Part shown: positions 7,867-14,832 of the stretch, piece after piece
Numbering within the stretch: the first letter of the stretch is position 1
Layout: each line of letters starts with the position of its first letter
Assembly: GCF_002849855.1 (NCBI RefSeq)
Contig: NZ_CP018616.1
Coordinates: 2,108,001 to 2,172,000 of the forward strand
Length of the DNA stretch: 64,000 nucleotides
Direction: 5' to 3'
Origin: Vibrio azureus
Lineage (GTDB): Bacteria; Pseudomonadota; Gammaproteobacteria; Enterobacterales; Vibrionaceae
The notes under the pieces: generated by a model
What the model saw: the letters and a program-made list of their open reading frames with translations, nothing else
Told to the model about the DNA's origin: nothing
Databases searched by the model: none
Translations under genes and position numbers: made by a program

Positions 7867-8327
7867 AACAAGGCCACCCCACATCGACGCTCACCCACTA
7901 ACGCTCGGATATGTTGCTGACTCTCCGCCAGTAAACGGTCGGTAATGTCACGCTCATTCTCGGCTAAGCGGTCCCCCGCATCCTTGGTGGTTAAGCTGGC
8001 AAACTCCGCGACCATGGCCGACTTGGCTCTGGCAAACACGGCTTTTTCATACAGCACCACCACGCTATTTTTGCCCAGTACCATTGGCAGCCTTTCCAAT
8101 AAGCTGGCCTTTTCAACGCCTCGCGCTTGGTAATGCGCTTTGACGGTGCTCAGTTCGATGTTGATTTGGCTCATCGCGGCCACCAAGGCCATCGCCACCG
8201 CCTCACTGTCGAGCTGGGCAGGAATGCCGCGGCGCTTCTCAAAATCCCCCACATTCAAATTGGGCCAAAAGCCATCGTTGGTGATGTCGGTATCTTGATA
8301 AGCGGGGCTGGGTTTGCCATCAAACAT
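7863..8327 (-). CDS. Head completion/stabilization protein (gpL-like)
   Basis: A 154-residue protein with the P2 gpL head completion pattern (FWPNLNVGDFEKRRGIPAQL; VLYEKAVFARAKSAMVAEFASL). P2 gpL caps the filled head before tail joining. The ATG at 8327 follows an AAGGA ribosome site at the right distance; the open frame runs back to 8360, but that region has no better signal. It is separated from the small terminase gene by about 106 bp holding a hairpin, the only sizeable gap in the head/tail unit. Confidence 0.8.
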   Translation of the reverse strand: MFDGKPSPAYQDTDITNDGFWPNLNVGDFEKRRGIPAQLDSEAVAMALVAAMSQINIELSTVKAHYQARGVEKASLLERLPMVLGKNSVVVLYEKAVFARAKSAMVAEFASLTTKDAGDRLAENERDITDRLLAESQQHIRALVGERRCGVALL

Positions 8328-8374
8328 CGTACTTTCCTTAATAGGTGGACTTCTGCCCACTGGGTCGACGGTCC

Positions 8375-8396
8375 TGAGTTAGCTAATAGCTACTCA
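8375..8396. repeat. Hairpin in the gap between small terminase and gpL-like genes
   Basis: TGAGTTAGCTA and TAGCTACTCA form near-perfect inverted arms with one bulged base. It lies in the only gap of more than 20 bp among the late minus-strand genes. No T-tract follows, so it is more likely an RNA processing or mild attenuating structure than a terminator. Confidence 0.4.
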
Positions 8397-8433
8397 GACC
8401 TCGCCAGCCGAAGTCCGACGGGTGTAGGAGCCT

Positions 8434-9150
8434 TTACAAATTAATGCCATCTTTCAAGGCGCGAATACGTTGTTCTATCTTCTTAATTTGGGTCCCAACG
8501 CCGACCTTTTTATTTTTCTCTTGCGCACAGTGAAGGTGATTAAGTGCTTTTTGAAGTGTCTCTATATCACCAATAGCCGTCGCTTGCGGTTGTCTTTCTT
8601 CATTCAAGATCAGGCTAAGCCCCGCGAACTTGTACCACTTGGCTTGCACCTTTTCGTGCAAGCGCCATTCTTTATCTACTTTCTCAAACACTTGAGAAAA
8701 ATAAGGCTCAATAGAATGGCCCCGTTCCGACTCACTTTCGGCCCATCCCAAAACCTCATCAGCACAAAATGTCGGCCAGTCACGTCGCAGGTTTTCAGGT
8801 GTTGGTAAATCTCGCTCAATGGCTTTCATGCACCAATCAATCGCGGTATCGAGTTCTTTAATATCGAATAACCAAATCACCAAATTAGTAAAAATGGGGT
8901 TTTCAAACTGCTCTCCGCTGTCTAAGTAGTTTTGAACATACGGTTTGTATTTCGGTACTAAAACATTACGTTTGTGCTCAACGCGATCTGCAATCGCATT
9001 AAATGTGCGTAGATGCTTACGATCTGCTTCAAAGTCAATCAGCTTGATGTGTAGACTGTTGCTGACAACGCCAGAGTGATTGTCTGACGAGGTCCGATTA
9101 GCCTGCCTCTCAAGTAATTGTTTGCGCTGTTTTGCTAAAGGGCTCACCAT
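8434..9150 (-). CDS. Terminase endonuclease (small) subunit, gpM-like
   Basis: A 238-residue protein of the P2 gpM type, with helical segments such as IWLFDIKELDTAIDWCMKA and a charged basic C-terminus (KKIEQRIRALKDGINL). In P2-like phages gpM cleaves cos sites and works with the gpP ATPase. It follows the capsid gene in the O-N-M order. Its start is 9 bp after the capsid stop. Confidence is high from order and length (P2 gpM is 247 residues). Confidence 0.85.
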   Translation of the reverse strand: MVSPLAKQRKQLLERQANRTSSDNHSGVVSNSLHIKLIDFEADRKHLRTFNAIADRVEHKRNVLVPKYKPYVQNYLDSGEQFENPIFTNLVIWLFDIKELDTAIDWCMKAIERDLPTPENLRRDWPTFCADEVLGWAESESERGHSIEPYFSQVFEKVDKEWRLHEKVQAKWYKFAGLSLILNEERQPQATAIGDIETLQKALNHLHCAQEKNKKVGVGTQIKKIEQRIRALKDGINL

Positions 9151-9158
9151 GATTTAAG

Positions 9159-10184
9159 TTAAACCTCAGCGTCTAATTCTGTATTCGGGTCAAGAACCTC
9201 TACGGTTTCAATCGCCGCGAATTTATCGAAGTTACCCACCCCATAACCTTCCATTCTCAAATAAGAATTTTCAAACTGTTTGCGGTCTTCTTCATTACGC
9301 GCTTTACGCCATTGCGTCCCTTTTTGAACCATAATTTGTAAGTTTTTCAACGTCGTTACCATGATTTGGTCACGCTTGAAAAATGGAGGGATATAAGCCT
9401 TCTTACCATCGATGGTCTTTGCCAAGCTTTGCGCCGCTTTATGTTCTGTTGGCGTATCTGCAGCACTGAGTAGACGATGTTGCTCGGCAGAAACAAGATC
9501 ACGCCCGACAAGAACAACTAAATCGGCATCTTCTTTGAACACATCATGAATGGTGGTATTCACCAAATCATTAACGAGAGCATCAAGATTTTTATAACTA
9601 CCTGGCGTTTTGCCTGTTGGATCTAATTGAGCACTTCCCAAAACTTGCTCTGGACGTTTCTCTTTTACGATTTGGAGCCAACCCTTATTAACGTCTTCAC
9701 CGTTCGGGTTTGACTTAGGATCGGTCGTTTCAGCAATCGATGTACCATGCCAACCGATGCGCAACATATCTAAGGCAAAGTTCCTCGTTGCGGCGTTGTT
9801 CATTAGCCTAATAAATTCACCTGGTTTGCCACTATTCGCCCATTGAGTCATGGTTTCCCATGCAATACAGGCACAAGAATCCGTCTCAACAAGTGAATAT
9901 GTATTGCCATCATGCCCAAGGTTCGCACGGTGGCGCCCATTTTTAACTCGCCCTGTCAACAGGCCACCTGTACCCACATCAACCACTTGACCCGATATTT
10001 GGTCTACGGTCAGGATGCTTAGCATTCGAATAAATGAGTCCGATTCTAAGATCGCTTGGCGTAATTTTGTTTCAATCACAGGAGAAATGGAGAAACGTTT
10101 TTCAGGGTTAACCGTTTCATAGGTCTTAGATAGATTGACTGAGTATTGCTCAATAAACTCAGCAGCTCTTGAACTTAAAGCCAT
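9159..10184 (-). CDS. Major capsid protein, P2 (gpN) family
   Basis: A 341-residue protein: MALSSRAAEFIEQYSVNLSK, then RFSISPVIETKLRQAILESD, FALDMLRIGWHGTSIAETTD, and a C-terminal domain ending in VEVLDPNTELDAEV. It is the P2-type HK97-fold shell protein (P2 gpN is 357 residues). P2-type capsid protein is processed by the scaffold protease. It abuts the scaffold gene at 10184/10185 and precedes the small terminase gene, matching O-N-M order. Confidence 0.92.
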   Translation of the reverse strand: MALSSRAAEFIEQYSVNLSKTYETVNPEKRFSISPVIETKLRQAILESDSFIRMLSILTVDQISGQVVDVGTGGLLTGRVKNGRHRANLGHDGNTYSLVETDSCACIAWETMTQWANSGKPGEFIRLMNNAATRNFALDMLRIGWHGTSIAETTDPKSNPNGEDVNKGWLQIVKEKRPEQVLGSAQLDPTGKTPGSYKNLDALVNDLVNTTIHDVFKEDADLVVLVGRDLVSAEQHRLLSAADTPTEHKAAQSLAKTIDGKKAYIPPFFKRDQIMVTTLKNLQIMVQKGTQWRKARNEEDRKQFENSYLRMEGYGVGNFDKFAAIETVEVLDPNTELDAEV

Positions 10185-11045
10185 TTAAAGTGCCTCCACT
10201 GTTGCTTGACTACTACCTTCACCTTGAGGCTCTTGTCCTGGTACTTCCTGTGAAAGTGCGCTGAACTTTTCTTCCAAGCCATCTACTTTTTCAAACAAAG
10301 GGCTTAGCTTTTTATCTAACTCTGCAGAGAATTGCTCAGTCATCGTGAGTTCTTCTGGCTCTGGCTTTTCGGGTACAGTTTGCAAACTGAACTCATGTTG
10401 CAGCTCTTGTTTGAAGTCAGATTTAAATGCGGACAACTGCTCTTGCAATTCGGCCTTAAGTTGCTCTTCGGTCACTTCGGGATCCTCGTCTATTGATGGT
10501 GTTTCTGGCACTTCATCGCCAGAAGAGAAGAATTCATTAAATGCCGCGAAAAAGCGGTCTTTGCGTGTAAAGCAAGCGGAGAAATCAATTTCTTCCAATG
10601 CGCTGCACTCTAATTCTGTGGTTTCCCCCTCTTTACGAGAAAACTGAAGGAGCGATGTACCTGTTGATGCTGGGGAGTCAGTCGCAGCTAGGCCCATTAG
10701 ATAGCAACGTCCTTCACCTTTGTAATCAGGGTTTGGCTCTATGGAGGTAAACAGCTTTTGTTTTTTACGGTTGGCTTCAAGCATGAAATCGTTTGGCTCT
10801 AACTTTGCGAACAAACGCATCTTGCCGTCTTTTTCTTCTGCTTTAAGCTCAACAACCTTGCCCCAGTTTTCACCAAAACCATAAAATCGACGATGCTCTG
10901 GCCAAATTAAGGCTGGGTACTCATCTAATGAATAGCTCTCGGCCATTTGGGTTAACCATTCACGAGTTATTTTTCTCCCGTCAACGGTCGGCCCTTCTGT
11001 CGCTATGATTTTCCAGTCACTCATCTTTGGCATTTCAATACTCAC
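10185..11045 (-). CDS. Capsid scaffold/protease protein, gpO family
   Basis: A 286-residue protein. The N-terminal part (to about residue 150) has the P2 gpO protease pattern: IWPEHRRFYGFGENWGKV and AATDSPASTGTSLLQ, where His and Ser could be the catalytic pair. The C-terminal part is highly acidic and Glu/Gln-rich, consistent with the internal scaffold core. P2 gpO is about 284 residues, both scaffold and protease. It is the first gene of the leftward late unit, reading from the divergent region 11046-11209. Confidence 0.9.
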   Translation of the reverse strand: MSIEMPKMSDWKIIATEGPTVDGRKITREWLTQMAESYSLDEYPALIWPEHRRFYGFGENWGKVVELKAEEKDGKMRLFAKLEPNDFMLEANRKKQKLFTSIEPNPDYKGEGRCYLMGLAATDSPASTGTSLLQFSRKEGETTELECSALEEIDFSACFTRKDRFFAAFNEFFSSGDEVPETPSIDEDPEVTEEQLKAELQEQLSAFKSDFKQELQHEFSLQTVPEKPEPEELTMTEQFSAELDKKLSPLFEKVDGLEEKFSALSQEVPGQEPQGEGSSQATVEAL

Positions 11046-11209
11046 ACGCTCAAAATTTTGTCATTAACATTTGAATTCACGCAAAAGATACGCCTTTGAC
11101 GTAATACTTTCAGCCACTTCAATTCCGAAAAATTCGGATTTAAGCTAAATCCGAATTCATCCGAATTTTCGTTAGTCATTTGAATTATTTGAGGGCGTAT
11201 CATGCAGCT
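11046..11209. promoter_or_regulatory. Divergent late promoter region with repeated TTCGG/CCGAA elements
   Basis: This gap separates the leftward scaffold unit and the rightward terminase unit, the position of the divergent P2 late promoters. It holds a perfect 12-bp inverted repeat with 3-nt spacer (11131-11142 AATTCGGATTTA and 11146-11157), plus further CCGAA/TTCGG copies at 11125-11129 and 11161-11165. I infer a binding site for the double-finger activator encoded at 14083, but this is not proven; the P2 Ogr motif (TGT-N12-ACA) was not found here. Confidence 0.55.
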
Positions 11210-12988
11210 ATGGCATATTCAGAAGAAATCAAAGAGGCCGCGAAAAAGCTTTATTTGCGCGGAGTACCTCCAAAAGACATAGCGGCACAAATTAACCTAA
11301 ATAGTGACCGCATTATTTATACCTGGGCGGAGAAATTCGGCTGGGCTTTATTGTTGAATGAGCTTTCGGTTGAGGAAATGATTAACCGTCGATTGGCTGT
11401 GTTAATCGATAAAGACGAGAAAACCGATCAGCAGCTTAAAGAGATGGACAAACTTATCGACCATCACGTTAAGCTACTCAAAGCGAATGCAGACGCTAAA
11501 GCCAAAGCTGAACGTCAGCTTTCTCAAGTCAGCTCGAAAGAAAAAAGCTCAAGCCCTACAAAGCAAAATCGAGGTGGTAATAGCAATCGTAAAAAGAAAA
11601 GTAAGAAAAATAATATTGAGCACATATCTGAAGAGGATTTTAAAGGTTGGCATGAATCTCTATTCGAATATCAACATGTCATGCGTAACAACATTAAACA
11701 ACGCACTCGCAATATTCTAAAATCGCGTCAAATTGGCGCAACTTACTATTTCAGTGGAGAAGCGTTAGAAGACGCCATTCTAACGGGAGATAATCAAATT
11801 TTTCTTTCAGCATCGCGCGCTCAAGCAGAGGTTTTTCGAAGCTACATTATTGCTATTGGTAAAGAGTTCTTAGGTGTTGAGTTAACAGGCAACCCTATCA
11901 TTTTACCTAATGGCGCCGAGTTGCGCTTTCTCTCGACCAACAGCAAAACTGCACAAAGTTACCATGGCCATGTTTATATCGATGAGTATTTCTGGATCCC
12001 TAAGTTTGATGAACTAAACAAACTCGCTTCAGCAATGGCCACACATAAAAAATGGCGCAAAACGTACTTTTCAACACCCTCATCAAAAATGCACCAGGCT
12101 TACCCATTTTGGACGGGGGACCAATGGCGAAAAGGCAAAGACTCTCGCGCTAACATTGAGTTTCCAACCTTTGAGGAGTATCGCGATGGGGGACGCCTTT
12201 GTGAAGATAAGCAGTGGCGTTATGTGGTCACCATTGAAGACGCCGCGAATGGTGGCTGTGATCTTTTCGACATTGAGGAACTACGCGAAGAATACAGCCA
12301 AGACGATTTTAATAACCTATTCATGTGCGTATTTGTTGATGGTTCATTGTCTGTCTTCCGGTTCTCTGACCTTGAAAAATCGATGGTCGATGCCACCCAC
12401 TGGCAAGACTTCAACCCAAACAACAAGCATCCTTTCGAACAAAGAGAGGTTTGGTTAGGTTATGACCCAAGCCGAACTCGGGACAACGCCTGTTTGGTGG
12501 TTGTCGCTCCACCTATTATCGAAGGTGAGCGATTCCGTGTATTAGAAAAACACTATTGGAAAGGACTCAACTTTCAATACCACGTTTCAGAGATCGAAAA
12601 AGTATTTCAGCGTTACAAAGTTACCTACATTGGCGTGGACACCACTGGAATTGGCGGTGGTGTTTGGGACTTAATTTCTAAGAAGTATCCACGTGAGGCT
12701 AATGCTATCCATTACAGCAACGAAAACAAAAACCGCTTGGTAATGAAGATGATCGACATTGTAGAAGCCAAACGGCTTCAGTTTGATGCCGAACACAAAG
12801 ACATTGCAATGGCTTTTATGGCTATAAAACGAGTCCCGACAGCAAGCGGTAATGCTATGACGTTCAAAGCAGAACGCAGCCAAACAACAGGGCACGCTGA
12901 TGCATTTTGGGCAATTTCTCACGCCATTATCAATGAGCCTTTGGACCATTCCACACCAACTAAATCAACTTGGGCAACTGCAGCATGA
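11210..12988 (+). CDS. Terminase ATPase (large) subunit, gpP-like
   Basis: A 592-residue protein. The N-terminal HTH-like segment ([26 protein letters not shown]) and a basic Lys-rich stretch near residue 120-135 precede the ATPase core ([20 protein letters not shown] as Walker A-like, [18 protein letters not shown] with Walker B). The C-terminal nuclease-type domain contains [17 protein letters not shown]2 gpP is 590 residues. An in-frame TTG at 11180 could also start the gene, with GAGGG close by. It overlaps the portal gene by 4 bp. Confidence 0.9.
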   Translation: MAYSEEIKEAAKKLYLRGVPPKDIAAQINLNSDRIIYTWAEKFGWALLLNELSVEEMINRRLAVLIDKDEKTDQQLKEMDKLIDHHVKLLKANADAKAKAERQLSQVSSKEKSSSPTKQNRGGNSNRKKKSKKNNIEHISEEDFKGWHESLFEYQHVMRNNIKQRTRNILKSRQIGATYYFSGEALEDAILTGDNQIFLSASRAQAEVFRSYIIAIGKEFLGVELTGNPIILPNGAELRFLSTNSKTAQSYHGHVYIDEYFWIPKFDELNKLASAMATHKKWRKTYFSTPSSKMHQAYPFWTGDQWRKGKDSRANIEFPTFEEYRDGGRLCEDKQWRYVVTIEDAANGGCDLFDIEELREEYSQDDFNNLFMCVFVDGSLSVFRFSDLEKSMVDATHWQDFNPNNKHPFEQREVWLGYDPSRTRDNACLVVVAPPIIEGERFRVLEKHYWKGLNFQYHVSEIEKVFQRYKVTYIGVDTTGIGGGVWDLISKKYPREANAIHYSNENKNRLVMKMIDIVEAKRLQFDAEHKDIAMAFMAIKRVPTASGNAMTFKAERSQTTGHADAFWAISHAIINEPLDHSTPTKSTWATAA

Positions 12989-14016
12989 CCGAGCAAAATC
13001 ACACTCTAATAATACAAGATAAAAAACAAATACCTGATTCTGTCTATCACATCGATGCATCCGTGGAAGCTATCGATTCTAATAGCTGGATGACTTCTTA
13101 CTCAGACTTGTTTTACAACGATACAGACGATTATTGGGAGCCACCTATTTCACGTAATGGTTTGGCTGATATAGCTAGAGCCAACTCCTATCATGGTTCA
13201 CTGTTAATTGCTCGGTCCAATTATGTGGCAGGGCGATTTCTACAAGGAGGAGCAACCCGCCGTCGACATATCCAAGCCTTTTGCCGCGATTATTTCACTT
13301 TTGGTGATGCCGCTTTCTTAAAAATCCGCGATGGTTTCAAGCGCGTTGTGCGTTTACATCCTTTACCTGGCATGTATTTACGCAAACGCAAAAATGGAAA
13401 TTTCGTGGTATTAGAACGTGATAGCCAGCAACGGGAGTACCGCAAAGAGGATGTGATTTTTTTGCCTCAGTATGACCCACAACAACAAGTCTATGGCTTG
13501 GCAGATTACTTAGGAAGTATACAAAGTAGCTTATTAAATAAAGATGCCACTCTCTTTCGTCGCCGCTATTACAAAAACGGCGCTCATATGGGTTTTATCT
13601 TTTATGCCACCGATCCAAACCTCAGTGAACAAGATGAACAAATGTTAAAAGAGAAGATTGCAAGCTCAAAAGGCGTGGGTAACTTTCGCAGCATGTTTGT
13701 GAACATTCCAAATGGCCAAGAAAAAGGAATTCAATTAATTCCTGTGGGCGACATAGCCACAAAAGATGAATTTGAAAGGATTAAGAATATTACGGCTCAA
13801 GATATCCTTGTAGGGCATCGCTTCCCTGTTGGTAAAGCAGGGATCATTCCTCAAGGCACAACAAGTTTAGGGGACCCTATTAAGATTGGTAGTGAATACG
13901 ATAAGGACGAAATCATTCCTGTTTGTGAACTCATCATGGATGAGGTTAACAGCGACCCTGAAGTTCCCAAAAAACTGTATTTAAATTTCTCAACTCAAAA
14001 AGAAACACCACCATAA
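12985..14016 (+). CDS. Portal protein, gpQ-like (PBSX/P2 family)
   Basis: A 343-residue portal protein with P2 gpQ hallmarks: [21 protein letters not shown] near the N-terminus, [20 protein letters not shown], and [19 protein letters not shown] in the C-terminal part. It forms the dodecameric ring through which DNA is packaged. The start at 12985 overlaps the terminase stop (ATGA); an earlier TTG at 12970 would overlap the terminase more. P2 gpQ is 344 residues. It is the last gene before the control region at 14017. Confidence 0.92.
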   Translation: MTEQNHTLIIQDKKQIPDSVYHIDASVEAIDSNSWMTSYSDLFYNDTDDYWEPPISRNGLADIARANSYHGSLLIARSNYVAGRFLQGGATRRRHIQAFCRDYFTFGDAAFLKIRDGFKRVVRLHPLPGMYLRKRKNGNFVVLERDSQQREYRKEDVIFLPQYDPQQQVYGLADYLGSIQSSLLNKDATLFRRRYYKNGAHMGFIFYATDPNLSEQDEQMLKEKIASSKGVGNFRSMFVNIPNGQEKGIQLIPVGDIATKDEFERIKNITAQDILVGHRFPVGKAGIIPQGTTSLGDPIKIGSEYDKDEIIPVCELIMDEVNSDPEVPKKLYLNFSTQKETPP

Positions 14017-14082
14017 AACTGTACAAAAACACAGTTACTAACGTAATATCGTTGTGGTCAGTCAGTTACGTTAGGTCAAAAT
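14017..14082 (+). promoter_or_regulatory. LexA-type box, promoter and leader hairpin before the late activator gene
   Basis: At 14017-14036 is AACTGTACAAAAACACAGTT, an inverted repeat with CTG-N10-CAG spacing, the defining feature of a LexA box; it matches the consensus at 14 of 20 places by my count. A plausible sigma-70 promoter overlaps it: TGTACA at 14020-14025, then 18 bp, then TAATAT at 14044-14049. Further on, CTAACGTAA (14038-14046) and TTACGTTAG (14066-14074) could form a 9-bp stem in the leader. The box is weaker than the one at 14729. Confidence 0.5.
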
Positions 14083-14523
14083 ATGCGAGTTTATTGCAAA
14101 TGTGGTGAACGCGCGATTGTAAGTAAAAGCATCACTAAAGATGTCAATTGCGCAGATTTTTCTTGCTCTTGTACCGATCCAGAGTGTGGTCATACGTTCG
14201 TGAGCTCAATTGGTTTTCGTCACTCATTAAAGCCGTCTAAAATCCATATTGGTATGGGCGCTAAAATGATAGGTACAAGAGTTTACTGTGGATGTGGAGA
14301 ACGGGCGGTGATTAACAAAACCAACCGCCTATCCAATGATTGTGCGGATTTATACTGCGAGTGTAAAAACTCGGAATGTGGGCATCAATTTGTTATGTCG
14401 TTATATTTTAATTACACACTGAGTCCATCCTCAAAGGACACTGAGCATTTAGCAAATTGCTTAATCAAGGTTCTAAAACCTAACCTACGTGAAAACTTAA
14501 AGCAGCAACTTTCTTTGTTTTAA
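14083..14523 (+). CDS. Double Ogr/Delta-type zinc finger activator of late transcription
   Basis: A 146-residue protein made of two copies of an Ogr/Delta zinc finger unit: RVYCKCGERAIVSK...CADFSCSCTDPECGHTFV (residues 2-40) and RVYCGCGERAVINK...CADLYCECKNSECGHQFV (about 66-105). Each has the C-x-C ... C-x4-C pattern of the family, which includes P2 Ogr and P4 Delta. Ogr proteins activate late promoters through the RNA polymerase alpha subunit. P2 Ogr has one unit; satellite P4 Delta has two fused. The gene lies beyond the portal gene and ends convergent with the 14520 gene, overlapping by 4 bp. Confidence 0.85.
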   Translation: MRVYCKCGERAIVSKSITKDVNCADFSCSCTDPECGHTFVSSIGFRHSLKPSKIHIGMGAKMIGTRVYCGCGERAVINKTNRLSNDCADLYCECKNSECGHQFVMSLYFNYTLSPSSKDTEHLANCLIKVLKPNLRENLKQQLSLF

Positions 14524-14705
14524 GGTAATCCTTTTTCAGTCTTACACTTAGCACACTGGGCAGCATTAATCTGCCCTTCTTTGTGTGCAAGAATTAGTGC
14601 ATTTATGAACATACCAATCTCATAATTTTTATCTTGGTTGCTACTTGTATCATCAGCCAAAGCACATAAAACAAACGTCTCTGCATTATCATGTAATTCA
14701 GACAT
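14520..14705 (-). CDS. Small SOS-box-controlled phage protein, unknown function
   Basis: A 61-residue acidic protein (MSELHDNAETFVLCALADD...) with a C-terminal CAKC pair. Its ATG is preceded by a very strong ribosome site (AGGGAGG, spacing 4). Upstream is a near-consensus LexA box overlapping a sigma-70 promoter (see 14725-14771), so expression on DNA damage is expected. I do not recognise a family; it is not DinI-like or Tum-like by eye. By position and control it could be an antirepressor, as Tum is in phage 186. It overlaps the activator gene's 3' end by 4 bp. Confidence 0.7.
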   Translation of the reverse strand: MSELHDNAETFVLCALADDTSSNQDKNYEIGMFINALILAHKEGQINAAQCAKCKTEKGLP

Positions 14706-14724
14706 TTAGCCTCCCTAACCTGTG

Positions 14725-14771
14725 ACTTTACTGTATATTATTACAGTGGTTTGATTTATTCAAATTAATTA
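14725..14771 (-). promoter_or_regulatory. LexA box overlapping sigma-70 promoter of the 14520-14705 gene
   Basis: TACTGTATATTATTACAGTG at 14729-14748 has CTG-N10-CAG and matches the 20-bp LexA consensus at 16 positions by my count. On the minus strand a good sigma-70 promoter overlaps it: TTGAAT, a 17-bp spacer, then TAATAT. Its -10 lies inside the box, so LexA would block it. The only gene in a position to be driven is the leftward one at 14520-14705. The remaining gap up to 14832 is AT-rich and shows no cos-like GC-rich site. Confidence 0.78.
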
Positions 14772-14832
14772 TGAATTTATGCTGAGTTAGGCACTAATTT
14801 ATTCACCTAACCAAAAAATATAAACTCTGTTT

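Noticed and set aside
12671..12949. Minus-strand 92-codon ORF in the terminase gene
   Set aside because: Antisense shadow within a strongly coding gene, without ribosome site.
14706..14832. A cos site of P2 type between portal and Rep genes
   Set aside because: Gene order predicts cos in 14017-14832, but no GC-rich P2-like 19-mer was seen. The gaps are AT-rich and better explained by promoters and LexA boxes.
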